DNA of 64,000 bases from Caenimonas koreensis DSM 17982 (GTDB lineage: Bacteria > Pseudomonadota > Gammaproteobacteria > Burkholderiales > Burkholderiaceae_C). The stretch is taken from the NCBI RefSeq assembly GCF_009646335.1, contig NZ_WJBU01000002.1:62001-126000 (forward strand), written 5' to 3'. The notes under the pieces were generated by a model. That model was not told the DNA's origin. It saw only the letters and a list, made by a program, of their open reading frames with translations, and ran no database searches. Below are positions 26,586 to 37,956 of this stretch, in pieces (positions within the stretch are counted from its first letter, which is position 1; the number at the start of each line of letters is the position of its first letter). Both the position numbers and the translations under genes were made by a program.

Positions 26586-26602
26586 GATAGGAAGCACACT
26601 GC

Positions 26603-29600
26603 ATGGTCGCGATTGTTTCGGGCAACAGCCTGGGTTTGTCACTTACTTCATTGGCGACGCTGGGCCAGCAAGGCAGCGTTGGCTCGTCAGGCGCTGGGCG
26701 CAGCGGCGAGCAGGTTTTTGTTAACGCGAGCAACGGGAATCTGGTGCTGCGCGATCAGGACGACTACGTTGCCGCGTATGGGCTGGATGTGTCGGCGGTA
26801 CGCACGTACAACAGCGCTGGGAAGATCGTAGGTGGGGTGCAGGACAGCTGGGCAGTAGGCGTCTCCCGCCAGAAGGTGACCGTGCCCGCGACGTGGGGCA
26901 CGGGCACGATCACGCGTACGGACTTTGATGGCGCGGAGGCGACCTATATCTGGGGCGGGCTCAATGGCTCCAGTCCGTACTACGAGACGACTGCGGGCGC
27001 AGGCGCTAACGACACCATCACGCGCGATGCTGGTACGGGTCAGTACATCTGGACGGATGGCGCTACGGGCGCCTTGGAGCGGTACGACGCGAGCGGGCGC
27101 CTTGTGAGCACGGAAGACATCCAAGGCAATCGCATCGTTCACACGTACAACGCGCAAGGACGCCTGGCGAGTTCGGTCGGCGCGAATGGTGAGACGGTGT
27201 CGTACCTGTATTCGGCCGCGGGCGACCTCACCGACATCACAACATCCGTGCCGGCAGGCACAGTCACCAAGCGCGTGCACTACGACTGGGATGCGAGCCA
27301 CCGCATGACGCGGGTCACGGTGGACCTGACGCCTGCTGATGGCAGCACTGCAGATGGGGTGTCGTACTGGACGACCTACAGCTACGTGGGCACCAGCAAC
27401 CGCATCGAGACGATTGCGCAGAAGGACAACTCCTCGCTCAAGTTCGCCTACGACGCGCAGCAGCGGGTGGTGAGCATCACCGATGCGCTGAGCCGCGTGA
27501 CGACGCTGACTTACGACGCAACAGGCCTGAAGACTCGGGTGCTAACCGCTGGCGGCGTCGCAAGCGACCTGCTCTACAACGCAGCCGGGCGTTTGAGCGA
27601 GATTGATGTAGCCGGGCAGCTGGAACACGCCTTCTCGTACATCAATGTTGATGACGTGACGAGCGTGACCGACGGCGCAGGCCAGACCACCACATTCAGC
27701 TACGACACGCGAGGCAACCAGCAGTCGCAGCGCGACGCAGCGGGCAACACCATCGAGCGCACGTACAACGCGAACAACACGCTCAAGACAGAGACCGTGT
27801 ATCACGTGGCCGCGAGCACGCAAGGCCCGGTGACACCAGCAGCCGCACCAGCCACCACCAACTACATCTACAACGCGAGCAAACCCGCCGAGCTGCGCTT
27901 CGTCGTCTCTGCGCAGGGTCGAGTGACTGAATACCAGACGGTGAAGATGCCGGGCGCTGTGGGCAGCGTCGGGCCGACGACGATCCTGGTTTACGACCAG
28001 GCGACATATACAGGCGCGCTCACCGAGACGGCACTGGCCACGTGGGCATTGACCCAGCCCGCCGAGGGCATCATGCGCACCGACCTGAGCTATGACGCGC
28101 GGGGGCAGCTGGAGTCGAAGACGACATATCTGAGTGTGGACGCGACACGTTTGGGCGTGGTTGCGGGCAAGACGACTACAAGCTACACGTACACGACTCA
28201 GGGCTTGGTGTGGACCACCACACAGCCGGGCGCGACTGGCTCCACATCAGGCGTGACCACGAACGTGTACGACGGCCTGGGCCGCTTGTTGCAGGTGACG
28301 AACGCGTTGGGCGAAATCACGCTCACGAGCTACGACGACGCGCTGATGCAAACCAAGGTGAAGCTGGCGAACAACCAGACGAGCATCAGCACCACAGATC
28401 GCGCAGGCAATGTGCTGAGTGTTTACAACACGAACGCAGCATTGGCGAACCTGGGCACGACGCAGTACGCGTATGACAAGGACGACCGCCTCGTCATGAC
28501 GACTGATGCGACAGGTGTTCGCACGTTCAAGGTCTATGACGCGCAGGGCCGACTGGCGGGTGACGTAGATGGTGATGGCACGCTCGTGGAATACATGTAC
28601 GACGCGGCGGACCGACTCTCACGCACGGTGAAATACACAACGGCGGTGGTGCAAAGCAAGCTGGTCGACGCAGCAGGCAATGCCCTCGCTCCCGTGATCG
28701 ACACGATCCGCCCAACCGCCTTGGCGCTCACAGACCAAAGCACGTGGCGCGCCTATGACGCAGCCGGGCGCCTCAGCAAAACCGTCAGCGCCGAGGGTTC
28801 AGTCGTTGAGTTCACGTACGACGGTGCGTCGCTACTCATGGCGACCAAGGAATACGCCACGCGTCTGACAGCCACTCAGATGGCGGCGCTGGGTAACAAA
28901 CCTTTGCCCTCTGCCATCGCGCCCACGCCAGACGCAGCGAGCGACCGCGTCTCGCGCAACTTCTACGACGCCGACAATTTACTCATTGGCACGCTCGACG
29001 CGATGGGCTACGTCACGCAGATGACCTACGACGCGGCGGGCCAGCTGGTGCAGAAGCGCCGCTCGTACAACCTGACTCCAACTGCGCAGCGAGCCACAGG
29101 CACGCTCGCTGCGCTGGTGACCGGTGCAGGCGCCAGCGCCCAAGACGAAACCACGACGTACTTGCGCGACGGCAAGGGCCAGCTCATCGCACAGGTGGAT
29201 GCGGCCAAGAATTACACCGAATACGGCTACGACCTTGCAGGCCGCCAAACCTCGACCACGCGCTACGCCAAGAAGGTCACCACGGCGTTCACCTGGTCAT
29301 CCAAGCTGAGCGACATCAAGCCAGCCGCCACTGCCGGCCAGGACCTGACCACCAGCCTGAGCTACGACGCGCTGGGCCGCTGCACGCAAGAACTCGATGC
29401 GAGCGGCACCAAGACCACGCACACCTACAACACGCTGGGCCTGCTCACGCAAACAAAAACCTCGGTAAACCTGGCGAATGAACGCGTAGCCGTCACGCTG
29501 ACCTATGACGACCTGGGTCGCCTCATATCGGAAACCACCGCAGACAACCGCACCCTCACCCACGCCTACGACCTCGCGGGCCGGCGCATCAGCACCACTA

Positions 29601-32600
29601 ATGGCCCGGGCAACAAAACCCTGTTCTTCTATGACGCCGAGAGCCGCCTGATCTACACCGTGGACGCCACCGGCGGCGTGAGCGAGACGGACTACGACAC
29701 GCTAGACAACAAGCTCGCCGAAATCCGCTACACCCAGAAGAAACTCACCGCCACCACACTCAGCTCGCTCACCGGCGGCCTGATCACTGCAGCCAACGCG
29801 GCAACCCTCGTCAGCAGCGTTCAGACTGCAGGCCAGGACGCGCGCATTGACTACAAGTATTTGCGCGATGGCCATATCTCCTCGATCAAGGACGCCAACG
29901 GCAACACGACGTATTACTACTACGACGCGTTCGGTGCGTCGCTGGGCTGCGTCGATGGTGCAGGCAACGTGCAGTACAGCGTGTACGACGCCAATGGGCG
30001 GGTGGTGCAAACCACGCGCCTCGCCAAAGCCATCTCGGGCGTCACCGCAGCAACGACGCTCGCAGAAGTGAGCCAGCGCATCGCCGCCGTGATCGGCGAT
30101 GCGGGTGACCAGACGATCTACCGCGTCTATGACATGGATGGGCGACTTACCGCAACGGTGAACGGCCTGAACGAAGTCGAGCGCTTCTGGTATGACGGCA
30201 ACGGCAACGTGATCGAGCACCGAGCCTATGTGAATCGGGTGGCTGCGGGCTGGACGCCAACTAACCTCGTCACGACTGACCACATCGACGACCGCCGCAC
30301 GCGCACGATGTACGACAGCTTCAACCGCGCGATCTACACGGTCGATGGTGCGGGCTCAGTCACCACGTACCAGTACGACCTGGACGGCAACGTCACACAG
30401 CAGCGCGTGTTCGCCAAGGCCATTGACCCGGCGACCTTCAACGGAACAACGCAAGTCATCCCCGGCGCAGCGGCGACGACGCCAGACACGATCACCACCT
30501 ACACCTACGACTCAGACAACCGCCTGATCTGGAGCGTGGACGGGGCAGGTGGCGTGACGCGCCGGTACTACGACAAGGACGGCAACGTCACGCAGCTGGT
30601 GCAATTCGCCACTGCAGTGACGCCGGGCACGAGCGTGGCATTGGCAGCGGGAATCATCACGTATGCGAGCACCGGCAAAGACCGCATCACCAACTACACG
30701 TACGACGCGGCGGGCCGCCAGATCTACGCCGTTGATTCACTCGGCACGATCACCGGCACGGTGTACGACAAGGCGGGCAACATCACGGCGAGCATCCAGT
30801 ACGCCAAGCTTGGCGCAGCACCCGCCCCGGGCGTGCCGCGGGCGCAGGGCACTCCTGCTGAAGACGGCAACGACCGCATCACGCGCATGGCGTACGACGC
30901 AGCGAACCGGCTCGTGTTCACCGTGGACGCGACCGGCGCAGTCGCAGAGCGCAGTTATGACGGCGCGGGCAATGTGAAGAGCATCACGCAGTACGCGAAC
31001 GTGATCGACGCTGCGAAGTTCAATGCGTTGAGCAAGACGGCCACGTGCGACGAGATCAACGCGGCGCTGGTGAAAACATCAACGGCGAACCGCGTGCAGG
31101 CGCAAACGTTCGACAAGGCGAACCGGATCGCCACGACAACGGATGGTGTGGGCCACATCACCACATACAGCTATGACGGCCTGAACCGCTCGACTGCCAT
31201 CACGGACAGCGGCGCTGGCATCACCTCGCGCACCACGACGTACACCTACGACGGCGCGGGCCGCACAAGTTCGGTCACAGACGCGCTCGGCCAAACCGAG
31301 CGCTACACCTACGACGGCGTAGGCAACAAACTCACGTTCCAGAACAAGCGAAATGCCATCTGGACGTACGAGTATGACGCTGCGGGTCGCATGACAGACG
31401 AGTACACGCCCAGCGTGGACGTCACCAGCGTTACGAGCGGCCTCGTGATGACGACGGCTGCACGCGTGATCCGCACCACCAACACCTACGACGCTGCAGG
31501 CAACCTGCTCTCGCGCACAGAAGCCGTGGGCCGGCCCGAGCAGCGCACGACGAGCTACGAATACGACGCGCTGGGCAGGCAGATTCGCACACGCTTCCCC
31601 TCGGTTGCCGTGTACGTTGCGGAGACCGACTCCGCGATCGCGACGAACGGTCAGGGCAACGCAGCAACGCGAACCGATGCAGCCGTCGCAGGCGGCATCT
31701 ACACCGAGACCACTTACGACGCATTGGGCAACGCCATCCGCAACCGCGATGTGGGTGGTGCGCTCAGCTACAAGGTGTATGACCAGCTTGGGCGAGTGAC
31801 GTACGACGTCGACGCGATGCGCTACGTGACCGGTTACACGCTCGATGTGTTCGGCGGCACAACGACCCTCACGCGCTATGCCAACGCGATGACGCTCACG
31901 GGCACAGAGACGTCGCTTAACACTGCGGACATGACCAGCGCCAAGCTCGTCAAAGACAGCGCCGCAGATCGCGTGCTGCTCACAACCTACGACCGCGTGG
32001 GCCGTGTGGACACGGTGACAGAGCCCACTGTCGATGTGTACGACCCGGAAGCCACTGGTACTGCGCAGTACTACCAGGCAGGCGCACTCACCGACAACTT
32101 CTACAACGCCTTCGGCGAGCTGATCCAGGTTGCGCGCTTCAAGAGCGCAGGCACGGCGAGCACAGCCGCCTACAACCAGTTCAACTATTACGACAACGCA
32201 GGCCGGCTGACGGCCACAGTGGACGCTGCGAACTACCTCACCACCACCACCTACGACGTGCTGGGCAACGTGACGCAAACCACGGAGTACGCGAAAGCGC
32301 TGACGGGCACGATCACTGCAGCGACCAAGCCCGCAGTACCGACGTCGAGCACGACTGACCGCACCACGACATTCGAATACGACAGCCTCAACCGCAAGAA
32401 GACAGAAACCCGCCTGAACGTCGAAGTGACGGACCAGGACACGTTCGTGACCAGCAGCACGAGCGTGATCACGCGCTACGGCTACGACGCGACAGGCAAC
32501 GTCGTCACGACAGAAACTGCAGACGGCATCACTGGCAACTACTACGACTTGCTGGGCCGCATCACGGCAGTCACCAAGCCCGTGCGAGCGGGCGAAACAT

Positions 32601-35600
32601 CCGGCACGATCACCCCGCTCACCGTGTACAAGCGCGACATATACGGCAACGCCGTCGTGCAGATCGACTACGCTGCAGGTACCGCAGCCGTAGGCGCGAC
32701 GACGGCGGACCCGAATGACCGCACGAGCTACTCCTTCTTCGACATCGACGGCCATGCGACACGTACCGTCGATGCGAACGGAGCCGACCGCTACGCGTCT
32801 TACGACGTGTACGGCCGCGTCGTCAAACAGTGGCAAACCCTCGTCACCGGCACAGCCAACGCCACCATCTTCCACGCGTTCAAATACGACGCCCTGGGCC
32901 GCCTCACACGAGACATCACGCCCACCAACAACAGCGCAGACAGTGCAGTCGTCAGCACAGACATCAAGTACAACGCCTTCGGCGACATGATCACCAAGGG
33001 TGTCAACGGTGTCACCAGCGAGTACTACGACTACGACAAGGCAGGCCGCCTATGGCGCACGAATGCTGAAAACGGCGTCGCCACCATCTACCTCTACGAC
33101 CGCCTGGGCAACCGCACCGCGCAGATTCAAAGCTCGGGCGCTGCGTACAACGACGCGGACCTCAGGGCAGCAGGCGTCACCGCAGCCGGCGCAGCCGCCG
33201 ATACGTCACTGCGCCGCACCAAGACCCGCTACGACGCGCTGGGCCGTGTCACGCAGCAGGCGCGCATCGCGCCTGGCAGCGTGACCGCTACCGTCAATCA
33301 AACCTACGACCGCTGGGGCAACGTGCTGAGCATCACCGACGCACGTAACGCCCTGTGGGTCACCCGCTACGAGTACAACGCGAATAGTCAACTCACGCGC
33401 CAGTACGTGCCCAATGACGAAGGCGCTGCGCAACTGTCGAGCGTTGTGTACTACGACAAGATGGGCCGACAAGTCGGCGTGCGCGAGTACATCAATGCCA
33501 CGGCAAGCAACCTCAACCGCATGCGCTACGACACGCAGGGCAACCTGGTTGAAGAGCGCCATGCCGATGGAGGCATCGTCGCCAACAGCTTCAACGTGTT
33601 CGGCGAGCGAACCACCAACATCGACGCTGAAGGCAACAAGACCACCTACACGTACAACAAGGCGAGCCTGCAGACATCGACCACGCATTGGGGCAAGGCA
33701 CTCGGCGGCGGTGCGTACTCCGGCTTCGCCATCTACACCGCGAGCCACAACGCAGCCGGTGACACCGTCACCCTCACCCAGACAACAGGCAACATCACCG
33801 AATCCACCGGCTGGGACCTTGCAGGCCGCATGACCAGCCAGACCAACGGCGCGGGCAACGTCACGCGCTACACCTACGACCTGCGCGGCAACGTCACCAG
33901 CGTCACGCTGCCCACCGGCACCAAACAATCCACCTCCACCTACGACAGCCGAGACCGCAAGACCAGCGACACCGATGCGCTGGGCAGCATCACCAAGTGG
34001 AGCTACGACTACTTCGGCCATGTGCTCAGCCACACCGACATCGGCGAAGCGCGATACGAGTACAAGTACGACAACGCCATGCAGATGAAGTCGCAGACCA
34101 ACACACGCGGCCAGAGCCTGCTGTACGGATACGACGGCGCGGGCCAGATGACGCAGATCGTCGATACGGTCAATGGCATGCAGACCACCGACTACACGTA
34201 TGACCTCTCAGGCCACAAGCTGAGCGAACACGTCGCCGTAACGCAAAACGGCTCGCGCATCACCGTGCAAGACAACCACATGAGCTACGACAGCCTGGGG
34301 AGATTGCGCTGGATGGCCGACGACCACATCCAGGCGCGCATGGACTACGACCTGGTGGGCAACCGCACGAGCGTGACAACACACGTGGTGAACAAGGTGG
34401 GTATGACCGATGAGGTCACCGACACCGCGCGCTACTACCAGTACGACGCGATGAACCGCATGACGGTGGTTGACGGCAACGATGCCACTGGTTTGATTCT
34501 GCCGTCGCAGGGCCATGAGATCACCTACGACAAGAACGGCAACCGCCTGACGGACCGCACGGGCGGCAAGCAGATCACGAAGATCGTCACCAGCCATAAG
34601 GCAAATGGCGAGGATCTGTACGGCTACATCGCCGGCAACGGCATCGCCACCGAAAAATATACCTACGACGGCTTAAACCGCCTGGCCACCATCAGCCGCG
34701 ACGACGGCGAACTGATCAACGACCCTGGCACCACCTGGCTGCTGATCGACCAGCGCCAGTACGACGCCGCCAGCCGCGTCACGCGCACGGGAGGCCTGGG
34801 CGATCTACCCAAGGACTACCTCAAGGTTCTGTATGGCAAGGATGCCAACGAGAACCCGCTGGGCGGCAACGGCTCGCAGCAACGCGAGAGTTCATATAAC
34901 GCCAACGGCCAGTTGATCGTGCAGGAAGTGACCGGCTACAACAACACCGCCGGATACAGCACGTTCAACAACGCAATCGACGCGGCGGGCAACATCACGC
35001 AGTACAAGGTCAAGACGGGCAGCGTGACGAACACGTACGACACGACGCTCGTCAAACTCGAAGGCTACAAAGAGGCAAGCGTCAAAGGTACGAGCACGTA
35101 CCTCGAACCCGGCTCCACCACCAGCACCTACGACACGAACGGCTACCTGAAGTCAGTCGATTCGACGCTCGATGCAGACGACCGCACCTTCATCAACGAT
35201 GTGCGCGGCCAAGTGCTCGCCACACAGCAAGGCACGCGCTTGCTGCGCGAATTCATCGTGAATGGAGAAGTGCTTGCGCAATACGGCCAGGGTGTTGACC
35301 GCATCACCGCGCGAGACAAAGACGGCAACCCGATCTTTAACGACAACATCGCGGACTTCCAGCTAGGGTACAAGTCCATCACGCCGAGCTACCCGAATGC
35401 ATCACCGGGCACATACACAGTGCAGACGGGCGACACGCTTCGCTCCATCGCGCAAAGCGCCTACGGCGACAGCAAGCGCTGGTACCAGATCGCCGAGGCC
35501 AACGGCATCAGCAGCGATGCGCAGCTGCGCGTAGGCGTGTCGCTGAACCTGCCGAACCTGGTGGGCACGAGCCACAACGATGCAGGCACCTTCGCGCTGT

Positions 35601-37417
35601 ACGACCCGAGCAAGATCGTGGGCGATACGTCGCCGTACCTCGCACTGCCGCCGCAGCCGAGTGACAACTTCTTCGGGCAGGTGTTGATGATGGCGGTGGC
35701 ACTCTATGTAGCGCTGTACCTCGGGCCGGAAATCTTCAATGCAATCGGCGCTGAGACCACATACACCGCCGGTACGCTGGAAGGCAGCACCATGACGCTG
35801 ACGAGCACGACCACTGGGTTGAATGCGACGGCAGCACACATTGTGTCTGGCGCGGTGGCTGCCGCAGGCGGCTCGCTTGCAGGTCAGGTTGTAGGCATCG
35901 CGACAGGCGCGCAGCATGGATTCAACTTCAAGCAGGCGGCGTTGAGCGCGCTGAGCGGTGGCGTGAGCGGAGGCCTTGCAGATGTTGATTTCACTGGCAG
36001 CAATCTGAGCAGCCTGAGCAACACGATCGTGCGCGCTGGCGTGGCGAGTGCACTAACGCAAGGTGTAGGAATTGCGACCGGTCTGCAGCGCTCGTTCAAC
36101 TGGAATTCAGTCACTGCATCGGCGGTGGGTGCGGGCGTCGGCGCCGCAGTAGGCCGCGAGCTTGGCGATGGCTTTGGAGGCCGATTAGCTACGGGGTTGA
36201 TCGCGGGTACGGCCACAGCAGTGATGCGCGGTGGGCGAATCAGCGCGCAGCAGATTGCGGTTGACGCGTTTGGCAACGCGGTGGGTTCGTCCATCGCGGA
36301 GGCGAACTGGGGCAGCGCTGCGCAGGGCATCGGTCCGGACTCGACCAAGGACTACCGCAACAGCTTCGACATCGAGAGCGACAACGCCCGCTACGACCGT
36401 GTGATGCAGCACGCGCTTCGGCGTGGTGGTCCTGGCTTCAACGATTCGGCGACAGATGCTGAAGTGTTGGCGGCAGCTATGCGAGACGCCGGTTACGAGG
36501 GTGACATAGTTCCGACTGCCGGGCCTGCTCGCCCATCGGCGCTAAAGCCGGTGCCGGCCGTGACTGCCAAAGGTGCAGCGTTGCCGCCAGTTACGAACCT
36601 GTACGCGCCAGCGGAAGGCTTCTTCGAGAGCCGCTATCGGATGGCCGTGCAAGGGATGACGGACCCTAACGCGGGCCTGCTAGACGTGGGGATGAATCTG
36701 CTGTTGGGTGCCGGCGTCTCTCCCTTCGCGGCGCTGGAGGGAGGGGCTACAGGCCTCTACAACGCAGTGAACAGTTCGTGGCGTGCAGGTCAGAACTTAG
36801 CGCGCGCTGACCTTAGTGACGACCCGGACCTTGCCGCCAATTCGAGGCTTGAGGCCATTGCCGATTTGGCTGGAGCGGCGCTAGGCCTCGGTGGACCAAC
36901 AACTTTGCTGCAGCAGCGTCTTTCGCTGGGAAACCCACCGCGTCGTACCGGCTTCGTAGCAGATGACATGTTGGCGCTACCCGATGGACTCGCCTATCGT
37001 TCTGACTTGCCGCAACACATGGTGGGGCCAGATGGCTTTACCAAGGCTGGTCAGCTGTCGGGTACGCACAATCTCAACAATGCGACGGCAGCTCTCGACG
37101 CAAAGGGCGCTACCTATTCGTTGAATCCGACTGGTACTCAGGGAATATCGGAGCTGCGATACAGCTACGTCAACCCCGCAAGTGGCAAGGTGGTCACTGG
37201 GTCGAAGACGGTCTATGACCCTGCAATCATTTCAGACAAGGCGATGATTGATTACTCGCTGAAAGCTGGTCAGTCTGGCTGGTCACAGTACATGGCAAAC
37301 TCGACGAAGGTCCCGCCGGTCTATGACGTGCGCCAAGGAGGTGTGACCTTCCGCGTGTACATCAACGTCGACAAGCAAGGGAATCCCTTCGTTGGCAACG
37401 TTCATCCCATCAAGTGA
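26603..37417 (+). CDS. Giant YD/RHS-repeat polymorphic toxin with LysM domain and EndoU-like C-terminal tip
   Basis: 3604 residues. The N terminus ([20 protein letters not shown]) has no cleavable signal, PAAR or TcdB-type domain. Residues about 150-2860 are dozens of YD repeats (patterns such as TYDxxGR, YTYDxxGNxT), expected to form a shell around a toxin. The canonical RHS core end (DPxGL-type) is absent. Instead a LysM domain ([20 protein letters not shown] ... VGVSLNLPN, about 2937-2985) follows [17 protein letters not shown]. Residues about 3035-3240 form a glycine/alanine-rich segment with two copies of an ATGxQxxFNW(K/N)-type motif, ending [12 protein letters not shown]. The variable tip ends with [30 protein letters not shown] and [14 protein letters not shown], a layout like EndoU/BECR-fold RNases. 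An immunity gene follows after 10 bases. The role in contact-dependent competition is inferred. Confidence 0.88.
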   Translation: MVAIVSGNSLGLSLTSLATLGQQGSVGSSGAGRSGEQVFVNASNGNLVLRDQDDYVAAYGLDVSAVRTYNSAGKIVGGVQDSWAVGVSRQKVTVPATWGTGTITRTDFDGAEATYIWGGLNGSSPYYETTAGAGANDTITRDAGTGQYIWTDGATGALERYDASGRLVSTEDIQGNRIVHTYNAQGRLASSVGANGETVSYLYSAAGDLTDITTSVPAGTVTKRVHYDWDASHRMTRVTVDLTPADGSTADGVSYWTTYSYVGTSNRIETIAQKDNSSLKFAYDAQQRVVSITDALSRVTTLTYDATGLKTRVLTAGGVASDLLYNAAGRLSEIDVAGQLEHAFSYINVDDVTSVTDGAGQTTTFSYDTRGNQQSQRDAAGNTIERTYNANNTLKTETVYHVAASTQGPVTPAAAPATTNYIYNASKPAELRFVVSAQGRVTEYQTVKMPGAVGSVGPTTILVYDQATYTGALTETALATWALTQPAEGIMRTDLSYDARGQLESKTTYLSVDATRLGVVAGKTTTSYTYTTQGLVWTTTQPGATGSTSGVTTNVYDGLGRLLQVTNALGEITLTSYDDALMQTKVKLANNQTSISTTDRAGNVLSVYNTNAALANLGTTQYAYDKDDRLVMTTDATGVRTFKVYDAQGRLAGDVDGDGTLVEYMYDAADRLSRTVKYTTAVVQSKLVDAAGNALAPVIDTIRPTALALTDQSTWRAYDAAGRLSKTVSAEGSVVEFTYDGASLLMATKEYATRLTATQMAALGNKPLPSAIAPTPDAASDRVSRNFYDADNLLIGTLDAMGYVTQMTYDAAGQLVQKRRSYNLTPTAQRATGTLAALVTGAGASAQDETTTYLRDGKGQLIAQVDAAKNYTEYGYDLAGRQTSTTRYAKKVTTAFTWSSKLSDIKPAATAGQDLTTSLSYDALGRCTQELDASGTKTTHTYNTLGLLTQTKTSVNLANERVAVTLTYDDLGRLISETTADNRTLTHAYDLAGRRISTTNGPGNKTLFFYDAESRLIYTVDATGGVSETDYDTLDNKLAEIRYTQKKLTATTLSSLTGGLITAANAATLVSSVQTAGQDARIDYKYLRDGHISSIKDANGNTTYYYYDAFGASLGCVDGAGNVQYSVYDANGRVVQTTRLAKAISGVTAATTLAEVSQRIAAVIGDAGDQTIYRVYDMDGRLTATVNGLNEVERFWYDGNGNVIEHRAYVNRVAAGWTPTNLVTTDHIDDRRTRTMYDSFNRAIYTVDGAGSVTTYQYDLDGNVTQQRVFAKAIDPATFNGTTQVIPGAAATTPDTITTYTYDSDNRLIWSVDGAGGVTRRYYDKDGNVTQLVQFATAVTPGTSVALAAGIITYASTGKDRITNYTYDAAGRQIYAVDSLGTITGTVYDKAGNITASIQYAKLGAAPAPGVPRAQGTPAEDGNDRITRMAYDAANRLVFTVDATGAVAERSYDGAGNVKSITQYANVIDAAKFNALSKTATCDEINAALVKTSTANRVQAQTFDKANRIATTTDGVGHITTYSYDGLNRSTAITDSGAGITSRTTTYTYDGAGRTSSVTDALGQTERYTYDGVGNKLTFQNKRNAIWTYEYDAAGRMTDEYTPSVDVTSVTSGLVMTTAARVIRTTNTYDAAGNLLSRTEAVGRPEQRTTSYEYDALGRQIRTRFPSVAVYVAETDSAIATNGQGNAATRTDAAVAGGIYTETTYDALGNAIRNRDVGGALSYKVYDQLGRVTYDVDAMRYVTGYTLDVFGGTTTLTRYANAMTLTGTETSLNTADMTSAKLVKDSAADRVLLTTYDRVGRVDTVTEPTVDVYDPEATGTAQYYQAGALTDNFYNAFGELIQVARFKSAGTASTAAYNQFNYYDNAGRLTATVDAANYLTTTTYDVLGNVTQTTEYAKALTGTITAATKPAVPTSSTTDRTTTFEYDSLNRKKTETRLNVEVTDQDTFVTSSTSVITRYGYDATGNVVTTETADGITGNYYDLLGRITAVTKPVRAGETSGTITPLTVYKRDIYGNAVVQIDYAAGTAAVGATTADPNDRTSYSFFDIDGHATRTVDANGADRYASYDVYGRVVKQWQTLVTGTANATIFHAFKYDALGRLTRDITPTNNSADSAVVSTDIKYNAFGDMITKGVNGVTSEYYDYDKAGRLWRTNAENGVATIYLYDRLGNRTAQIQSSGAAYNDADLRAAGVTAAGAAADTSLRRTKTRYDALGRVTQQARIAPGSVTATVNQTYDRWGNVLSITDARNALWVTRYEYNANSQLTRQYVPNDEGAAQLSSVVYYDKMGRQVGVREYINATASNLNRMRYDTQGNLVEERHADGGIVANSFNVFGERTTNIDAEGNKTTYTYNKASLQTSTTHWGKALGGGAYSGFAIYTASHNAAGDTVTLTQTTGNITESTGWDLAGRMTSQTNGAGNVTRYTYDLRGNVTSVTLPTGTKQSTSTYDSRDRKTSDTDALGSITKWSYDYFGHVLSHTDIGEARYEYKYDNAMQMKSQTNTRGQSLLYGYDGAGQMTQIVDTVNGMQTTDYTYDLSGHKLSEHVAVTQNGSRITVQDNHMSYDSLGRLRWMADDHIQARMDYDLVGNRTSVTTHVVNKVGMTDEVTDTARYYQYDAMNRMTVVDGNDATGLILPSQGHEITYDKNGNRLTDRTGGKQITKIVTSHKANGEDLYGYIAGNGIATEKYTYDGLNRLATISRDDGELINDPGTTWLLIDQRQYDAASRVTRTGGLGDLPKDYLKVLYGKDANENPLGGNGSQQRESSYNANGQLIVQEVTGYNNTAGYSTFNNAIDAAGNITQYKVKTGSVTNTYDTTLVKLEGYKEASVKGTSTYLEPGSTTSTYDTNGYLKSVDSTLDADDRTFINDVRGQVLATQQGTRLLREFIVNGEVLAQYGQGVDRITARDKDGNPIFNDNIADFQLGYKSITPSYPNASPGTYTVQTGDTLRSIAQSAYGDSKRWYQIAEANGISSDAQLRVGVSLNLPNLVGTSHNDAGTFALYDPSKIVGDTSPYLALPPQPSDNFFGQVLMMAVALYVALYLGPEIFNAIGAETTYTAGTLEGSTMTLTSTTTGLNATAAHIVSGAVAAAGGSLAGQVVGIATGAQHGFNFKQAALSALSGGVSGGLADVDFTGSNLSSLSNTIVRAGVASALTQGVGIATGLQRSFNWNSVTASAVGAGVGAAVGRELGDGFGGRLATGLIAGTATAVMRGGRISAQQIAVDAFGNAVGSSIAEANWGSAAQGIGPDSTKDYRNSFDIESDNARYDRVMQHALRRGGPGFNDSATDAEVLAAAMRDAGYEGDIVPTAGPARPSALKPVPAVTAKGAALPPVTNLYAPAEGFFESRYRMAVQGMTDPNAGLLDVGMNLLLGAGVSPFAALEGGATGLYNAVNSSWRAGQNLARADLSDDPDLAANSRLEAIADLAGAALGLGGPTTLLQQRLSLGNPPRRTGFVADDMLALPDGLAYRSDLPQHMVGPDGFTKAGQLSGTHNLNNATAALDAKGATYSLNPTGTQGISELRYSYVNPASGKVVTGSKTVYDPAIISDKAMIDYSLKAGQSGWSQYMANSTKVPPVYDVRQGGVTFRVYINVDKQGNPFVGNVHPIK
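35213..35700 (+). repeat. Direct repeat R, master copy (LysM-coding segment of the RHS-repeat gene)
   Basis: This 488-bp stretch encodes [20 protein letters not shown] through the LysM domain to the start of the hydrophobic segment. All 488 bp recur at 40382-40869 (offset 5169) and the last 343 bp recur at 37957-38299 (offset 2599), without insertions or deletions and with only scattered mismatches. All three copies are in the same reading frame as the large gene. This is the likely recombination site for swapping toxin tips. Confidence 0.95.
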
Positions 37418-37427
37418 AGAGGGAAAT

Positions 37428-37835
37428 ATGAATTACTTTGAGGCGGCTTTCGGCGACTTCGCTCCGCATCGCGATGAGGATGCAGCAATCAAATTTGTGT
37501 TGAACGTCATCATGCTGGACAACAGGCTTGACGAGCTTGCGGAACTTATCGTTGCCGGAAATAGCTTAGGTGCCATTGAGGGTGAGCCAGGCTGGACGCT
37601 TGAGCGTCGTGATGAACAGGACGAAGGCAAAGCCTGCTATGGTCGCTGGCCCAGCGGCGCTCGATTTCGAGCCTACGTAGACCCGCAGGGATATGAGCTC
37701 GCTCACCCTGAGTTCTTCATGGCAAGAGATGTCATTGCTCGCTATCTGTCGCAGGCAATGGATGCATATGCTGCAGCCGACGTGGCAGGCGAGCATGCTT
37801 CCGCATTGGGGAGGGTGCGAGCGGCGCTCTCCTAA
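37428..37835 (+). CDS. Probable immunity protein for toxin tip 1
   Basis: 135 residues, acidic, without signal or membrane segment, starting MNYFEAAFGDFAPHRDEDAA and continuing with a helical IMLDNRLDELAELIVAGNSL. Position is the main evidence: it begins 10 bases after the stop of the toxin-bearing RHS gene, has its own ribosome binding site (AGAGGGAAAT before ATG), and is followed by unrelated tip cassettes. The acidic character suits an inhibitor of a basic RNase. The longer frame from 37392 would overlap the toxin gene and is rejected in favour of the ATG at 37428. Not matched to a named immunity family with certainty. Confidence 0.75.
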   Translation: MNYFEAAFGDFAPHRDEDAAIKFVLNVIMLDNRLDELAELIVAGNSLGAIEGEPGWTLERRDEQDEGKACYGRWPSGARFRAYVDPQGYELAHPEFFMARDVIARYLSQAMDAYAAADVAGEHASALGRVRAALS

Positions 37836-37956
37836 TGCGCCTCCGCGGCTGTCGAAGACTTCTACCGAGGGCCGTCTGAATTTTTGTGTTCAAGGCGCTG
37901 AGACTTGTCCGCGGCGGCGGGGGTCGCTTGCGACGAACGCACGACGCGGTGGGCAA
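37836..37956. other. Junction between cassette 1 and orphan cassette 2
   Basis: 121 bases between the first immunity gene and the 343-bp repeat that opens the second cassette. The segment resembles neither the RHS gene body nor any mobile element I recognise. It carries no clear promoter or ribosome binding site for the orphan frame (whose first possible start is a TTG at 37905), so it looks like leftover DNA from the rearrangement that placed the cassette here. Confidence 0.5.

Larger units (their letters stand above)
26132..26602. promoter_or_regulatory. Long non-coding leader region before the giant RHS-repeat gene
   Basis: 471 bases with no supported gene. The last 130 bases are clearly more AT-rich than the surroundings and hold two structures annotated separately: an AT palindrome (26489-26510) and a leader hairpin (26551-26585). 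The gene's ribosome binding site (TAGGAAGC, about 10 bases before ATG) follows the hairpin. The upper 300 bases show nothing recognisable. Confidence 0.6.

Noticed and set aside
31079..32875. A 598-codon antisense frame within the RHS gene
   Set aside because: Repetitive Val/Arg/Gly sequence mirroring the YD repeats, with no start signals; a by-product of the repeats' codon pattern.
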